Shown here one piece after another: positions 31,800 to 42,990 of a DNA stretch of 64,000 nt. Made by a program: the position numbers and the translations under genes. Under the pieces are notes generated by a model. That model was given only the letters and a program-made list of their open reading frames with translations, did not search any database and had not been told where the DNA came from. Source of the stretch: Aristolochia californica (taxonomy: Eukaryota; Streptophyta; Magnoliopsida; Piperales; Aristolochiaceae); contig JARWKL010000013.1 in the NCBI GenBank assembly GCA_029961685.1, positions 23,094,922-23,158,921 of the forward strand, read 5' to 3'. Numbering within the stretch: position 1 is the stretch's first letter; every line of letters begins with the position of its first letter.

Positions 31800-32090
31800 G
31801 CAAAATGAAAGCTATAAATTCTGCTGCTCGTGAAGTCCAATGCATTGCCAAGAACGTCCCGGTGGAGATAGGCAAGTGGGTTGCGTTTCTGAATTTTACT
31901 ATTGTTGCCATGGATGATTTCAATGTGATTTTGGGAATGAAGTTTTTCACAATTTGTAAGGCATTTGTAATGCCGCATGTTGGGGTAGTGGGGATTATGG
32001 ACGAGCAAAGTCTTTGTACTATTTCTGAACTTGACAACAAAGATGTAACAAAAAAGGACTTAATGCTAACTACCTTCCAGTTTAAGAAAG
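31800..32090 (+). pseudogene. Chromovirus protease region
   Basis: The frame from 31805 reads [40 protein letters not shown] and [10 protein letters not shown]. This is the protease C-terminal half and linker of plant chromoviruses (V.MDDF.VVLGM.F). The catalytic D(T/S)G region upstream is not intact. Confidence 0.65.
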
Positions 32091-32099
32091 GTCTTAAGC

Positions 32100-32830
32100 A
32101 GGGCTGCTCCACATACATTGCTTCTATTTGTTCTATAGAGCAGGTTGAGGTCATGCCTACTCCTAAAGAAATACAAACCGTACTGCATGAATATGGAGAC
32201 GTCATGCCTGAACAATTTCCAACGAGGTTACCACCTAGGAGAGGGGTGGACCATCGCATAGAGCTTGAGCCTGGAGCAAGAAAGCCAACACAAGCACCAT
32301 ACCATATGGCACCCAAAGAGTTGGATGAACTGCAAAGACAACTCAGCGAGCTGTTAGATGCTGGGTTCATAAGGCCAAGCAAAACACCTTATGGGGCCCC
32401 TATAGTGTTTCAGACAAAGAAGGATGGAAGTATGAGACTATGCATCGATTATAGGGCACTCAACAAGGTAACTATAAAGAATAAATACCAAATTCCTCTT
32501 ATTGTAGATCTCTTTGATCAGTTGAAAGAGAGACAAGTTTTCTCCAAACTGGACTTGCAAAGTGGTTATTACCAAGTCTGGATTGTTGAAGGAGACAAGG
32601 GGGAAACTACTTTTGTAACCAGGGCTTACGAATTTATGGTTATGCCCTTTGGCCTAACCAACGCACCTGCAACATTCTGCACTCTCATGAACGAGGTATT
32701 TTTCGAATACTTGGACAAGTTTGTTGTTGTTTATTTGGATGACATTGTAGTGTACAACAAGAATATGGATGAGTACAAGAAATACCTTCGAAAGGTGTGC
32801 AAAAAATTGAGACACAATTAGTTGTATGTC
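32100..32830 (+). pseudogene. Chromovirus reverse transcriptase
   Basis: Continuous with the protease frame (31805-32821). Blocks: [86 protein letters not shown] and [10 protein letters not shown]. The YLDD catalytic motif is intact and the fold is complete to a stop at 32819. This is the best preserved catalytic domain in the window. Confidence 0.9.
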
Positions 32831-33540
32831 AAGGAGGAGAAGTGCACCTTTGGGTTGCAAGAGGTGTCATTTCTTGGACATTGGATAGAGGGAGGACGGA
32901 TATGGATGGACAATAAGAAGGTGGAGACTGTGCGTGATTGGTCGATCCCTTCCAAGGTGCGTGAACTTAAGAGTTTCCTTGGTCTTACAAATTATTATAG
33001 GAGGTTTATCAAGGGCTTCTCAACTATAGCAACCCCCTTGACCAAGCTCCTCAAGAAGGACCAAAAGTGGCAATGGACGGACTCATGCCAAAGAGCATTC
33101 CAACGGCTGAAGGACACCATGGTGGCTGAACCAGTGTTGCACCTTGCTGATTTCAACAAGCTGTTTGAGGTACATACAGACGCCTCAAACTATGCCATTG
33201 GAGGTGCACTAGAACAGGACGGACACACAGTCACTTATGAGAGTAGGAAGCTCAATGAAACTGAGCAACGTTATATTGTACAAGAGAGAGAGATGACGGT
33301 TGTAGAACATTGTTTACGTCTTTGGAGGCACATTCTTGTAGGCTCCAAATTTACTATAAAAATGGACAACGTCGCATCTAGCTACTTTCTTACGCAGAAA
33401 AAACTTAGTCCAAAGTAGGCTCGGTGGCAAGATTTATTGGCCTAGTTTGACTTCCAGATGATGTATAAGGCGGGGAAGGCCAATGGTGTTGCAAATGCAC
33501 TGAGCAGGAAGGTGGACACACCTAACTCTTATGAGGAAGA
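32822..33540 (+). pseudogene. Chromovirus RNase H
   Basis: The frame 32822-33418 reads [51 protein letters not shown] and [12 protein letters not shown]. The RNase H Asp (TDAS) and Glu regions are visible. A stop at 33416 precedes FQMMYKAGKANGVANALSRK, the family's YKPG..N.VADALSRK block. Confidence 0.85.
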
Positions 33541-33960
33541 GACCTACCAGAGCTTGGCGCACATGGCGCAGCTAGCACCAGCAAGTGCGGTCTTGGCGCA
33601 TGCAAAAACCCTTCCAACTTGCGTGACAGCCAACAACCAGACGCAAATGCAAAGGGCGCAATAACTGCTTGCAAGGACGCAGACGCGCGCGGCGCAACAA
33701 ACTGGAGCAACATGCGTGCACGCGGCTAAGGAGAAACGCGCACGACACCTTGCATTCGAGTGGCAACAACCCCGTATACCGTAACAGGCGACACTTGCTT
33801 CACGTGCACTACACACGGTGCGGTAGCAACAAAACATGAAGAGGCATGCGGCACGCGCTTAAGCGCAGGAGACATGCACTTTGCACAAGGTGCGCGGGCG
33901 AGCATGGAAGACCATCTTGGCGCAGAAACAGAAAATGCGACTTTGAGATTACGAGCCTTA
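33541..33960 (+). repeat. CpG-rich insert between RNase H and integrase
   Basis: About 400 bp dense in GCGC and ACGC words, unlike its AT-rich surroundings but like the middle of the LTRs. It encodes no known domain. In chromoviruses the RNase H to integrase linker here is short. Confidence 0.5.
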
Positions 33961-34875
33961 GCAGCAATTACACAGGTAAGTGCTTCGTTGCAAGACATGA
34001 TTCGCACTGGACTTCGCCAAGACGCCCAGGCATACAACATTGTGCAAGCTGCAACCTTGGGCGAGACGAGAAGATTCTGGATTGACGACGGATTGCTCAA
34101 GACCAAAGGTAATCGACTTTATGTGCCTAAGTAAGATAACCTACGATGTGACCTCTTGAGGGAATGCCATGATACCTTGTGGGTAGGACATCCAGGTCAA
34201 AAAAGGACGTTGGCCTTACTGTCTGGCTAGGCCGGACATGGAGAATGATGTGGAGGAGTTTGTGCACATGTGTCTTATTTGTCAACAAGATAAGATCGAA
34301 CAACTCAAGCCTAGGGGTTTGCGACAACCCTTACTTATTCCAAAGCGGCAGTGGGAGTCTGTTTCAATGGACTTCATCTCTGGATTACGTAAGAAAGATG
34401 AGTTGGTGTCTATCATGGTGGGGGTGGAATGATTTATGAAGTATGGTACATTCGTAGTAGTGCCGAGTGATTGTACAATAGAGGGAGCAGCTAGGGCATT
34501 TATGGCACATGTGGTGAAGCATTGGGGCGTGCCCACAATGATCATCAGTGATCGTGACCCCAGATTCACAAGGAAGTTTTGGACCGAGCTCTTTAAACTA
34601 TTGGGAACATCTTTAAATTTTTCCACTAGTTTTCATCCTCAAAGTGACCGCCAAACAGAGCGTGTAAATGCTTTGTTAGAACAGTACTTATGCTATTTTT
34701 TTACAACAAATCAGAAAAACTGGCTACACTTGTTAGATGTGGCCCAGTTTTCATACAATTTGAAGAAATCAGAATCAACTGGGCACAATCCTTTCGAGTT
34801 GGCGACAAGACGACAATCTTTGGCTCCCATAGGTGTCATTCCAGACACTTCATGGAAATTCCAGTAGCTCATCAG
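33961..34875 (+). pseudogene. Chromovirus integrase
   Basis: Blocks: TRRFWIDDGLLKTKGNRLYV, ECHDTLWVGHPGQKRT (HHCC zinc region, also HMCLICQQDK), WESVSMDFISGL, WGVPTMIISDRDPRFTRKFW, FHPQSDRQTERVNALLEQYL and LLDVAQFSYN. The three catalytic acidic residues are visible (MDF, SDRD, TERVN). Frameshifts at ~34200 and a stop at 34430. Confidence 0.85.
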
Positions 34876-35024
34876 CTGGCGAAGAGGTGGAAAGAGAAAA
34901 CGGAGCTGGCACGGGTCTTATTGCATAAGGCAGCTAAAAAGATGAAGACTCGGACCCGGATAGGATAGTTGACCCCCGAGCCCTATGGATATATCAACTA
35001 CCTTTGACAATAGGGTAGACTATA

Positions 35025-35210
35025 TTATTGCAGACTGAGAGGAGCGCCAAAGGGGTAAACCCCGACGGATGCAATGCTTGGTCAAGTGGTTGGGTCAACC
35101 GAAATCTGAAGCAACTTGGCAAGATGTTGCCGAGTTATGGCAGTTCGAGAAGGAGGTGGCCACATAACGTCAGGGGCTGCAGACGAGGGCGTTTGCCTTA
35201 TTGCAGTGAG
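35025..35210 (+). pseudogene. Chromovirus chromodomain
   Basis: One frame (from 35037) reads MQCLVKWLGQPKSEATWQDV, then AELWQFEKEV. This is the chromodomain signature (YLVKW.G.P..EATWE), which directs integration to chromatin. A stop lies just before (35033) and one after. Confidence 0.75.
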
Positions 35211-35214
35211 AGTA

Positions 35215-36388
35215 TGAGACGGAGGACGAAGCCATGGTGTAGCCAAGCACCAAGGAGGAAGACTGTACGAGTCCAAAGCACAACAATAGCAGCGACGGCC
35301 AAGGCCAACTGCAAAGGCATGACCCAGAAGGGCACACGCATATGGCCAGCTCGACCGCAGCTACAGAGGAACAAGACACACTTGAGTTGGCCAGACGGAT
35401 GGCCAAGCACCAAGACGCGCAATGGCCCCAACAACCGGTAGAGACAGAAATTGAAAACTCAACAGACGCACGTGCGGTGCACATCAAGCAAAATGCGCGC
35501 GCATGCGCACGGCCCAGGGAGAGGGCGCATTGGCATTTGGGGTTGCACAAAGGCGCCCCATGCAGAAGAATGAATGTGGGGTTGCCGAAGATGAAATGCG
35601 CATGCAACGTGGAAGTTGTGGGCACGCAAGCGCATGAGGCAACAACGCGGGTGCCCAACGCATTTGGGGTTGCCATGCTGGTCCCGCAAAGCGCGCGTGC
35701 GTGCGTATGCAAAGTGGCAAAATCTGGGAGGTTGCCATTTCAAGAGAGATTCTTCTTCAACCACTCCTATATGTTCCATATGACAACTAGAGCTCATTTG
35801 AACGCTAACTGGGCGGCCAAACGAATGGAGACACCTAGGACGTCCACATACAAGATTGAGTTAAAAAAGGAGCAAATCAAGGGATTTGGATATGGAGCAA
35901 ATCAAGGGATTTGATAAGGAAGGATCAAATCAAGGAGATTTGATAAGGAAGGATCAAATCAAGGAGATTTGATTTAGGGAGGATCAAATCAAGGAGACTT
36001 GATAAGGGAGGATCTTTGCTCTCATTGGACAGAAGCATGAGAGAAGGGAGGGGTCAAAGCCTATAAATGCCTTGGCCAACGATTCTTGTATGATATTGGA
36101 TAACTTGTAAAGCATAGACGTGAGGGAGAGTTTTTGTAGAGTGCTAGCCTTCCACCTTGGATGACCACTCCTTGTAATCTTTTCTAGCATTAATACAAGG
36201 TTACTTTCTCTCCCAATTTCATTTTCTTTCTACCTTTTTATTGCTCGTACTTCACTTGAGAGGAAAGAGTTTGCAACGTTGATCGAAGGGGTGAGAGGTT
36301 GTACTACCTTTGACGGATTGAATAGGCCTTCACGGGAGTTAAAGTTTCGCTAGCCTAAGTGAGTTTAGACTCATCTGACCTCGTGACA
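35215..36388 (+). repeat. 3' LTR of the chromovirus (1,174 bp)
   Basis: Begins TGAGACGGAGGACG and ends CGTGACA. It is longer than the 5' LTR owing to tandem copies of 'ggatcaaatcaaggaga' at 35921-36005. Confidence 0.85.
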
Positions 36389-36393
36389 ATAGG

Positions 36394-37200
36394 TGTCAAT
36401 GTCTTTGCTCATATGAAAATAATGAATGAAGTCCATTTTATGTAAGGATATATGTCTAATTTATTATTTTCATATAAATGGATTTGATTAACCCCCAATT
36501 GTGATACATAGACAAAAAAAAAAAAAAAATCTAAACCCGACTATAGAACAACTCTAGCTCACTTAGACCGATCTTTTTGGGACTCCACATAGCAAGACGA
36601 GAACATAATACTTGAAAACAAAAATAAATACAACTAGAATTTTTACCTTGTCACTTAGTTTCATTGTTTTATAACGTAGTTTTAGTGGGTTTTACTTTAC
36701 ATATTTAAAATAGGCAAAAAATACAAAAATAAAAATAAATGGAAAATATAAGTAAAAATATTTAAGAACATAAAATTAGAATAAATATGATTTTTGCGAG
36801 AAAATTTCAAACACCAAATGATAAACACAAAAATCACCACCTGATAACAAAAGGAAAATTCAAAAAGAAAGAGTAAATTTATAGGATCCCATTAATAACA
36901 TTTGAAAGTTTCCTTACATGAATGTGTGGAAGAAAAACAAGAAAAAGAAGGCGAGATGCAGAACTGTTGGGAGAAGTAAAGAAGAAGAGAGCTAGATTGT
37001 GGGAAGAGAGACTGAGATGAAGAGAAGGATAAGGGTTTTAGTTGTTCTTCTCTATCCTCTTCTCCCCTTGGCTTTTATTTATAATTTTCACTAAGTACAA
37101 AATTATAAGATTGCCATTTACATGAGATGGAATAAGTAGAATAAACAAAGGCTGAATATAAGATTCATTACAACTTAACTCACTAGCTTTAACTCTCCAA
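36394..37200. other. AT-rich intergenic DNA with a probable copia LTR fragment
   Basis: No gene. The end (37190-37215, 'ccaatattctccctcaagct') looks like a copia purine tract on the minus strand, so 36900-37202 may be LTR sequence. A partner LTR was not found. A poly-A tract lies at 36514-36530. Confidence 0.35.
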
Positions 37201-37261
37201 TATTCTCCCTCAAGCTAGCTCGTATATTAAGTGTATTTTCTTGGGGTACTCAACTTAGAAA

Positions 37262-37645
37262 GGGTATGTATGTTACTCACCGGTTCTACAGAAAACATTC
37301 ACTTCCATTGATATCACATTTTTTGAGGACCAATCATACTTCTCAACAGCCACATGAGGACACTCTCTCATCTCCTGCCAACCACTCACCTGTGCAGTCT
37401 CCTGATGTTCTTGAGGCAAGTTCTCCTCTATCCTCTCCAATTATGTTTGGTCCACCATATGACACACAACCTATTGCCCTTCGAAATGAATCTAAACCAC
37501 CCTCCACTTCACATCCTATCTCATATTATGTCTCCACTCATCGGTTATGTTCTAACTGTGTTTCATTTTTGTTTGTTGTGTTATCTTCTCATCTTCCTAG
37601 TACTTATGAAGAGATCAAAGCGGCCTTGGATTTGACAATTAAAAT
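37262..37645 (+). pseudogene. copia integrase-RT linker fragment, plus strand
   Basis: Near 37300 one frame reads TSIDITFFEDQSYF, matching the copia VTFFE...F block. In the 37266-37649 frame, HPISYYVSTHRLC and LPSTYEEIKAAL match the (H)PI..YV....LS...P.SYEEA block before reverse transcriptase. Isolated remnant with no flanking LTR in this orientation. Confidence 0.6.
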
Positions 37646-37920
37646 TTGACATGCTTCTATTGTTTATTTTGATCATGATTTTGTTTAGTGTTATTTCTTT
37701 TTTAAAGGAAAGTTTTGATGACAATTTTCGGAGGCATACGCCTTTGTGTCACATAGAAATTATCACATAGGTACCCCAATATTGAGGTAGGCATTAAAAA
37801 TTTGACAATTAGAACTTTCTTTTAACAAGCCTTTGTTGTTAATTTTCATCATGTTTTTGTTTTGTGTTATTTCTTTTTGGAAGGAAAATTTTGGTGTCAC
37901 TTTTTGGAGGAATACAAATG
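37637..37920. repeat. ~115-bp direct repeat, two copies
   Basis: 37637-37735 and 37803-37920 share 'gacaatta', 'catgattttgtttagtgttatttctttt' type words and end 'ggaggcatac' / 'ggaggaatac'. Short copies of 'atactagtatgg' follow at 37967 and 38010. Confidence 0.5.
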
Positions 37921-38439
37921 CACATGCTTTCGTGTATTTGATATGGGGTGTTGTGTTTTGACAATGTCATACTAGTATGGGATATGCGGTGTTGTGTTTT
38001 GATAATGTCATACTAGTATGGACGCTTGGTACAAGGAGCATGAGGGTCATCCTGCAACATTGTTGACAACTTATTAAGGGATTTCCCTTAAGAATAGTTA
38101 GACCTTCTCAACCCTCGCCTGATTAGGAGTGATGCCATCGCCGACCCAGAATGTCTCCCCTCATTTGCTCGACTCCTCTTCTGTTGCTGTCACCGAAGAC
38201 CATCACTTTTGATGACCGTTCTTCCTTCCGTCGTTGTCCCTATAGACCAATCGTAGAAAGTGGTCTCAACATAACCAAGCCATATCTAAGTCCAGGGGGG
38301 AAATTATTTTTCCCTCTAACATTGTCCTGCACATGTTCACATGTGCGGATTTCACAAGTGCGACAAAAAAGAACCCTCCGAATTTCACTACAAATCCTCT
38401 TCTCCCCAATAGGACGATGTGTTCTCTCCGATTTTGTCC
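37921..38439. other. Intergenic DNA
   Basis: No recognisable gene. The frame at 38151-38474 is short and matches nothing I know. Confidence 0.35.
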
Positions 38440-38820
38440 GCTCCAACCGCTACCAATGTCGTCGCTATTCTTAGCAACTACCAATGTTGTTGCTCTTATT
38501 AGCCGCTACCTGTGCCATTGCTCTTCCCAGCTACAACCTATGCCGCTGCTCTTCCCAGCCGCTACTCTTCTCAGCCACTACCAATGCCGTTGCTCTTCTT
38601 AGTCGCTACCAATGCTACTGCTCTTCTCAGCCGCTACCAGTGCCTTTGCTTTTTCTAGCTGCTACCTATGCAGTTGCTCTTCTAAGCCACTAACAATGCC
38701 GCTGCTCTTCCCAACCGCTACCAGTGTCGCTGTTCTTCCCAATCGCTACCAGTGCCACTGCTCTTCCTAGTTACGACTAGTGCCGCTACTCTTCCCAGCC
38801 ACTACCATTTGCAGTTGCTT
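38440..38820 (+). repeat. ~30-bp minisatellite, about 12 units
   Basis: Diverged units built on 'cgctaccaatgccgctgctcttcccag'. Units are 25-32 bp and the frame mostly persists, giving repeats of the form RYQCRCSSQ. Confidence 0.85.
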
Positions 38821-39754
38821 TGGATTACTACTTCCACGAACTTGCTTCATCTTGCGGGAGTATGATAGAGATAAAGATAAAAAAAGTGATTGAAACAGGG
38901 AGATACTCAAATTATAAATGATTGAAACAAAGACAGACTCAAATTGTAGAATTGTAAAAGCTATGGACTATATTGTAATTCTATAAATACCGCACACCTG
39001 ATCGATAATCAATAAAAGGTCCGACATACATTTCAAAATTCAATACTTATAACTCATGGATGATTCCCTTGTCCAAATTTCAAAAGTTGATGATCACTTT
39101 TCCAAATTCCCCATCCCACAACAGTACATGGTGGGTCTCTATTCTTTTCATTGATTCGCATCATAGTCCGAGAGCATGCAGGCTGGGTGGAAATCCGAAG
39201 CTTTGCACCTCGGCCAGACTAACCTTTTCCAAATCCAACAACATTAACATACCAAATTGGCCAGGGACCCACTACTCGTCAGACACTGCATTCTCAAGTT
39301 TGGAATAAAGCAGTTTTATTTCACAGTGCGCTGCCCTGGAAACTAGAATCGGCCAAGCCTCCGAAAACGGAGAGAGCTAGGTAAATTATCAAACACGAAA
39401 CCTGCAACTTTCCCTTTTAACTTCCTCTTTTCTCCGGCTGAAACTCTCGAGAGTAGCTGGACGAAGTCCAGGATCTCTCTCTATGAATACAACGTTGTTT
39501 CGATCATTCAGACCGTTTGCCAGAGTGGGAGATATTTACTGTATATTTACTGGACTGGAGCTGGGAAAGCACTTGAAAATAAGAAGAAAGGGGGGCCAGA
39601 AGCGTATGGGGGATGAGTGAGACAAGACAGAAAGGTCCTCCATTGGACATAAACGACGAAGGCGGCCTGAACAGGAAAATTCTTTCAATAATGGGAAAGA
39701 TGAAAGCAGCACAGTTTTGTTGTAGCTAGAGCGAAATTCCTTTCATCTAGCTCC
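38821..39754. promoter_or_regulatory. Upstream region of the glucanase gene
   Basis: No gene. The part after 39300 rises in G+C and leads to the TATA box at 39755. Confidence 0.4.
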
Positions 39755-39762
39755 TATAAATA
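39755..39762 (+). promoter_or_regulatory. TATA box of the glucanase gene
   Basis: TATAAATA, 306 bases upstream of the start codon, in a fitting context for a ~270-nt leader. Confidence 0.5.
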
Positions 39763-39818
39763 AACTGAAATATAGACTTTGATTTCTCCGTTTAGTCTAG
39801 GAACAGTTGAGCTCTGTT

Positions 39819-39960
39819 ATGGGAATAAAATTTCGTCGAAGAAGTGATATTCTGATTTGAACACGATTGTGAGGACAAGTTTTTCTGTCAAGTGATCCAG
39901 GTTTTAAGCTCCGTCATGTCAAGCTGACGAGGATTGATGTCAAAGGCCCCTTCTCGATAA
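39819..39960 (+). promoter_or_regulatory. Three upstream open reading frames in the glucanase leader
   Basis: ATG starts at 39819 (13 codons, stop at 39860), 39916 (3 codons, stop at 39927) and 39937 (7 codons, stop at 39960). All precede the main ATG at 40061 and end before it, so they could lower translation. This depends on the leader starting near 39785 as the TATA box suggests. Confidence 0.45.
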
Positions 39961-40060
39961 CTCTCACGCCGTTAATCCATTCCCACGTTCAAAGCAGTTT
40001 GTCGCTCAGTGGTGGCTCTAGTTACTGGTTCCAGTTGTCTCCCTCTTCGTCCACCCTTCA

Positions 40061-41659
40061 ATGGCGAGCCTCTTCTCCTCACTGATTACTCTTCTGCTTG
40101 TCTCGTCAGGTACTGCTTACATTTTGTACGCTTTTAGCTTTCTGTTTCGGAGTTTCTTTTGTTTTCCGGTGTGTGAACTGTTTCCGGCTAATGTGTTTAC
40201 AGGGTCTGTAATATTGCCAACGTTGGTTTCTTCAATCGGCATCAACTACGGGCAGGTAGCTAACAATCTGCCCTCGCCGGAAAATGTAGCCCCGCTTCTC
40301 CAATCGATCGGTGTGAAGAAGGTGAAGCTTTACGACTCCAACCCTCGTGTTCTTCGCGCATTCGCCAACACCGGCGTCGAATTCATTGTCGGCCTGGCAA
40401 ATGAGTGTCTGGATAAGATGCAAGATCAGTCTAAAGCCGTTGCCTGGGTTAAAGAGAATGTGCAGTGCTACCTTCCTGCCACGAAAATAACCACAATCAC
40501 CGTGGGAAATGAGATCTTGACCGGAAATGACAAGACAATGATGGAAAATCTCCTTCCAGCTATCCAAAACATCCATGCCGCGCTGATTTCCCTGGGTCTC
40601 GATAAACAGATCAGCGTCACGACGACGCATTCCCTGGCGGTCCTTCAGACCTCTTATCCGCCCTCGGCCGGAGCTTTTCGCCCGGATCTGAGGCAGTACA
40701 TCTCCCCGATCTTGAGCTTCCACTCCAAGACGGGTTCTCCGTTTCTCATCAACGCGTATCCATTTTTTGCGTACAAGGCGAATCCGAAGGAGGTGTCCCT
40801 GGATTTCGCCCTCTTTCAACCAAACCAGGTATGCTTTATGTGTTCCTATTTTTTGCATACAAGGCGAATCCGAAGGAGGTGTCCCTTCCTCTCTTACCAA
40901 GCTTACGCTTTCCAAGATCGAAATGTTCTTCTTCATTGGATCGAGTCTCTTGTTGGGTTGCTTTTCAATTCAGGGTATAGTGGACAGCACGTCAAATCTC
41001 CATTACGACAACATGTTACACGCACAAATCGACGCTGTCTATGCAGCTTTGGCGTTGTTGGGATACGGAAAGCTGCCGGTTCACATATCAGAGACGGGGT
41101 GGCCGTCCAAGGGCGACGCAGACGAGGTCGGCGCGACGCTGGACAACGCCCGGAAGTACAACGGGAATCTGATGAAGCTCCTTTCCGAAAAGAAGGGGAC
41201 GCCTCTTAGACCCAACCAAGACTTAGATGTCTACGTGTTTGCCCTGTTCAACGAGAATTTGAAGCATGGTCCAACTTCGGAGAGGAACTACGGACTGTTC
41301 AAGCCAGATGGAACGCCGGTGTACCAGCTGGCGGCAAGCAGCGGCAATGGAAGCAGCTCGACAGGAAGTGGGGGCGGAACCGCCGTTACGCCTTTCCCGG
41401 GAGACAGTTCGACCCCCGGTTTCTTCAATATCTCCTTCGCGACGGTGAATCTCTACACCCACCGTCTGTTTCTGGGAAATCAATCCATTTTGACACCGCC
41501 ATGATTCTCATTTCTACAGATTCATTTCTTCAAATTCGATTTGAAGTCTGCTGATAAACATATTTACCCGTGTTCGTGTTGCAGGGCTCGCAGCGGTGTG
41601 ACATGGCGATTTTTCTGTTGGGCCTCTTGTTCGTGTTTTGGACTTTGTTCTCGCTTTGA
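40061..41659 (+). CDS. Glucan endo-1,3-beta-glucosidase (GH17), GPI-type
   Basis: Hydrolyses 1,3-beta-glucan (callose) in the wall or at plasmodesmata. Proposed exons: 40061-40109, 40203-40828, 40974-41444, 41585-41659, all with GT-AG sites and a continuous frame, giving 406 residues. Signal peptide MASLFSSLITLLLVSS; GH17 starts GINYGQVANNLPSPENV. The proton donor is Glu120 (TVGNEI) and the nucleophile Glu265 (ISETGWPSKG); NAYPFFAYKANP and FALFNENLKHGPTSERNYGLF are also conserved. After the catalytic domain comes a Ser/Gly-rich linker (SSGNGSSSTGSGGGT), then MAIFLLGLLFVFWTLFSL, a GPI-type tail. No X8 domain. Intron 1 (93 bp) is in frame and open. Retaining intron 3 gives a form ending at 41504 without the tail. 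No damage seen; likely functional. Confidence 0.9.
40757..40887 (+). repeat. Exon 2 end duplicated in intron 2
   Basis: About 42 bp of exon 2 (40758-40801, 'ttttttgcgtacaaggcgaa' and 'tccgaaggaggtgtccct') recurs at 40847-40887 inside intron 2 with one or two changes. Confidence 0.85.
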
Positions 41660-42053
41660 GTTGGGCCCTGTGTATTTATTCTCGTTTTGTTTTGATTTTG
41701 TGGCCATCACATGAAGGCATACGATATTTGTATCATTAATTCACTATTTAGGATCTAGCTTTTTTAACAAAACCCCATTGCCCCACCAAATATATAATAT
41801 TTAATAAAATCCCAAGAAAATCTAAGTTAAAACTAAATTAGTGTTAAGAGATTATCAATAGGCAGCTTAATTACGAGAAATGACCAGCCGATATTAAAAT
41901 CTCCAAACAATATCTCAAGTTAAATATTAGAAATAACCGATCCCCCTATCAAGGATTAGCATATACTCTTAATATTTTGTACATAGTGTTTCTAATCATA
42001 CTAGTAGAAACACTGATTAGAAATACTTACGTATTTGTGAGATTCTACTATGT
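41660..42053. other. 3' flank of the glucanase gene
   Basis: Probable 3' untranslated sequence to ~41750 followed by intergenic DNA. Candidate polyadenylation signals are AATAAA-like at 41810 ('tttaataaaatc'). Confidence 0.4.
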
Positions 42054-42980
42054 TAGTCCACAATGAATTGAATTGAATTTAAATGAATTGATTCTACTTC
42101 AATTCATCTTTGGGTGTTGGTGTAGACGAGTTCAAGTACACTAGAAAACAGATTTCAGTGTTAGTACTCTTAAATGAAAAGTATGATATAATCAAGAGAA
42201 TAAGTAACCTTTTATAATATACTTAAATAGAATATATACCTAAACAGATAATTAACCAAAATAAACATGGTTACTACACTTATAAGTGATTTAAAATATA
42301 GTATTAAAATATGTTAATATCCTAATTAACGAAAAACTATATTATATTACTTAATGATTACAATTTATTATAAATTAATACAATAATTACGTGTGACTAG
42401 AATATAATATTAAAAATTAATAAAAAAAGTAAAAAATAACAGAAGCGCATATAATAAATAAATAAATTATTTTGTAATAATATAAGATATATTTTAACAT
42501 TAAAAAACACTAATTTAATACAGTAATAAAAATAAATATAATAAATAAATAAATGTATTAATTTATCAGTAACATAATATATATTTTTACGTATTATTAA
42601 TTAATAATTTATTGACACAAAATGTAAAACCATTAGTTTAATTAATTATACTAATGGGATAATTATACCAATTAATGATTATAGTTTATTATAAATTAAT
42701 ATATTAATTACGTTATTAATAGCATATTTTTATAATATAAAAAATGATTTGTTTAAATAATTATAAAAATTATTAGTTTAAATAATATATATATATAAAA
42801 TTAAAACTGAAAAAAAAAACTTGCTTCCAAATGAACCGAGTTACTCGTAATAGTCCACAATTTATAGCATAAAAGCAAACGTTTATGCCTTGGAATATAA
42901 CAACAAGTTCGTGCATTTAAAACCATCAACTTACAAGTTTAGTACATACGAACGACAACATACATGTTCACAAACAAAAA
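42054..42980. repeat. AT-rich non-coding end of the Harbinger element
   Basis: About 80% A+T, with no reading frame. It resembles 27930-28520 in order of motifs and is probably shared by the autonomous and non-autonomous forms. Confidence 0.45.
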
Positions 42981-42990
42981 GATACAACCA

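Larger units (their letters stand above)
29419..36393 (+). mobile_element. Ty3 chromovirus, full length, inactive
   Basis: Plus-strand element with 5' LTR 29424-30541, 3' LTR 35215-36388 and flanking ATAAG/ATAGG (one mismatch in the 5-bp duplication). Primer site at 30545. Order gag, protease, reverse transcriptase, RNase H, integrase, chromodomain identifies a chromovirus. Stops and frameshifts occur in every part. An unusual CpG-rich segment separates RNase H and integrase. Confidence 0.9.

Noticed and set aside
33726..34134. Coding frames in the CpG-rich insert
   Set aside because: Several overlapping frames on both strands with Cys/Ala bias and no domain; composition artefact. Only the last 40 codons of the plus frame (from ~33990) are integrase-like.
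38151..38693. Ser/Leu/Cys-rich small protein
   Set aside because: It is the translation of the minisatellite.
40061..41209. Single unspliced 382-codon glucanase frame
   Set aside because: It loses GH17 similarity at 40829 and the ETGWPSKG catalytic block is in another frame, so splicing at 40828/40974 is required.
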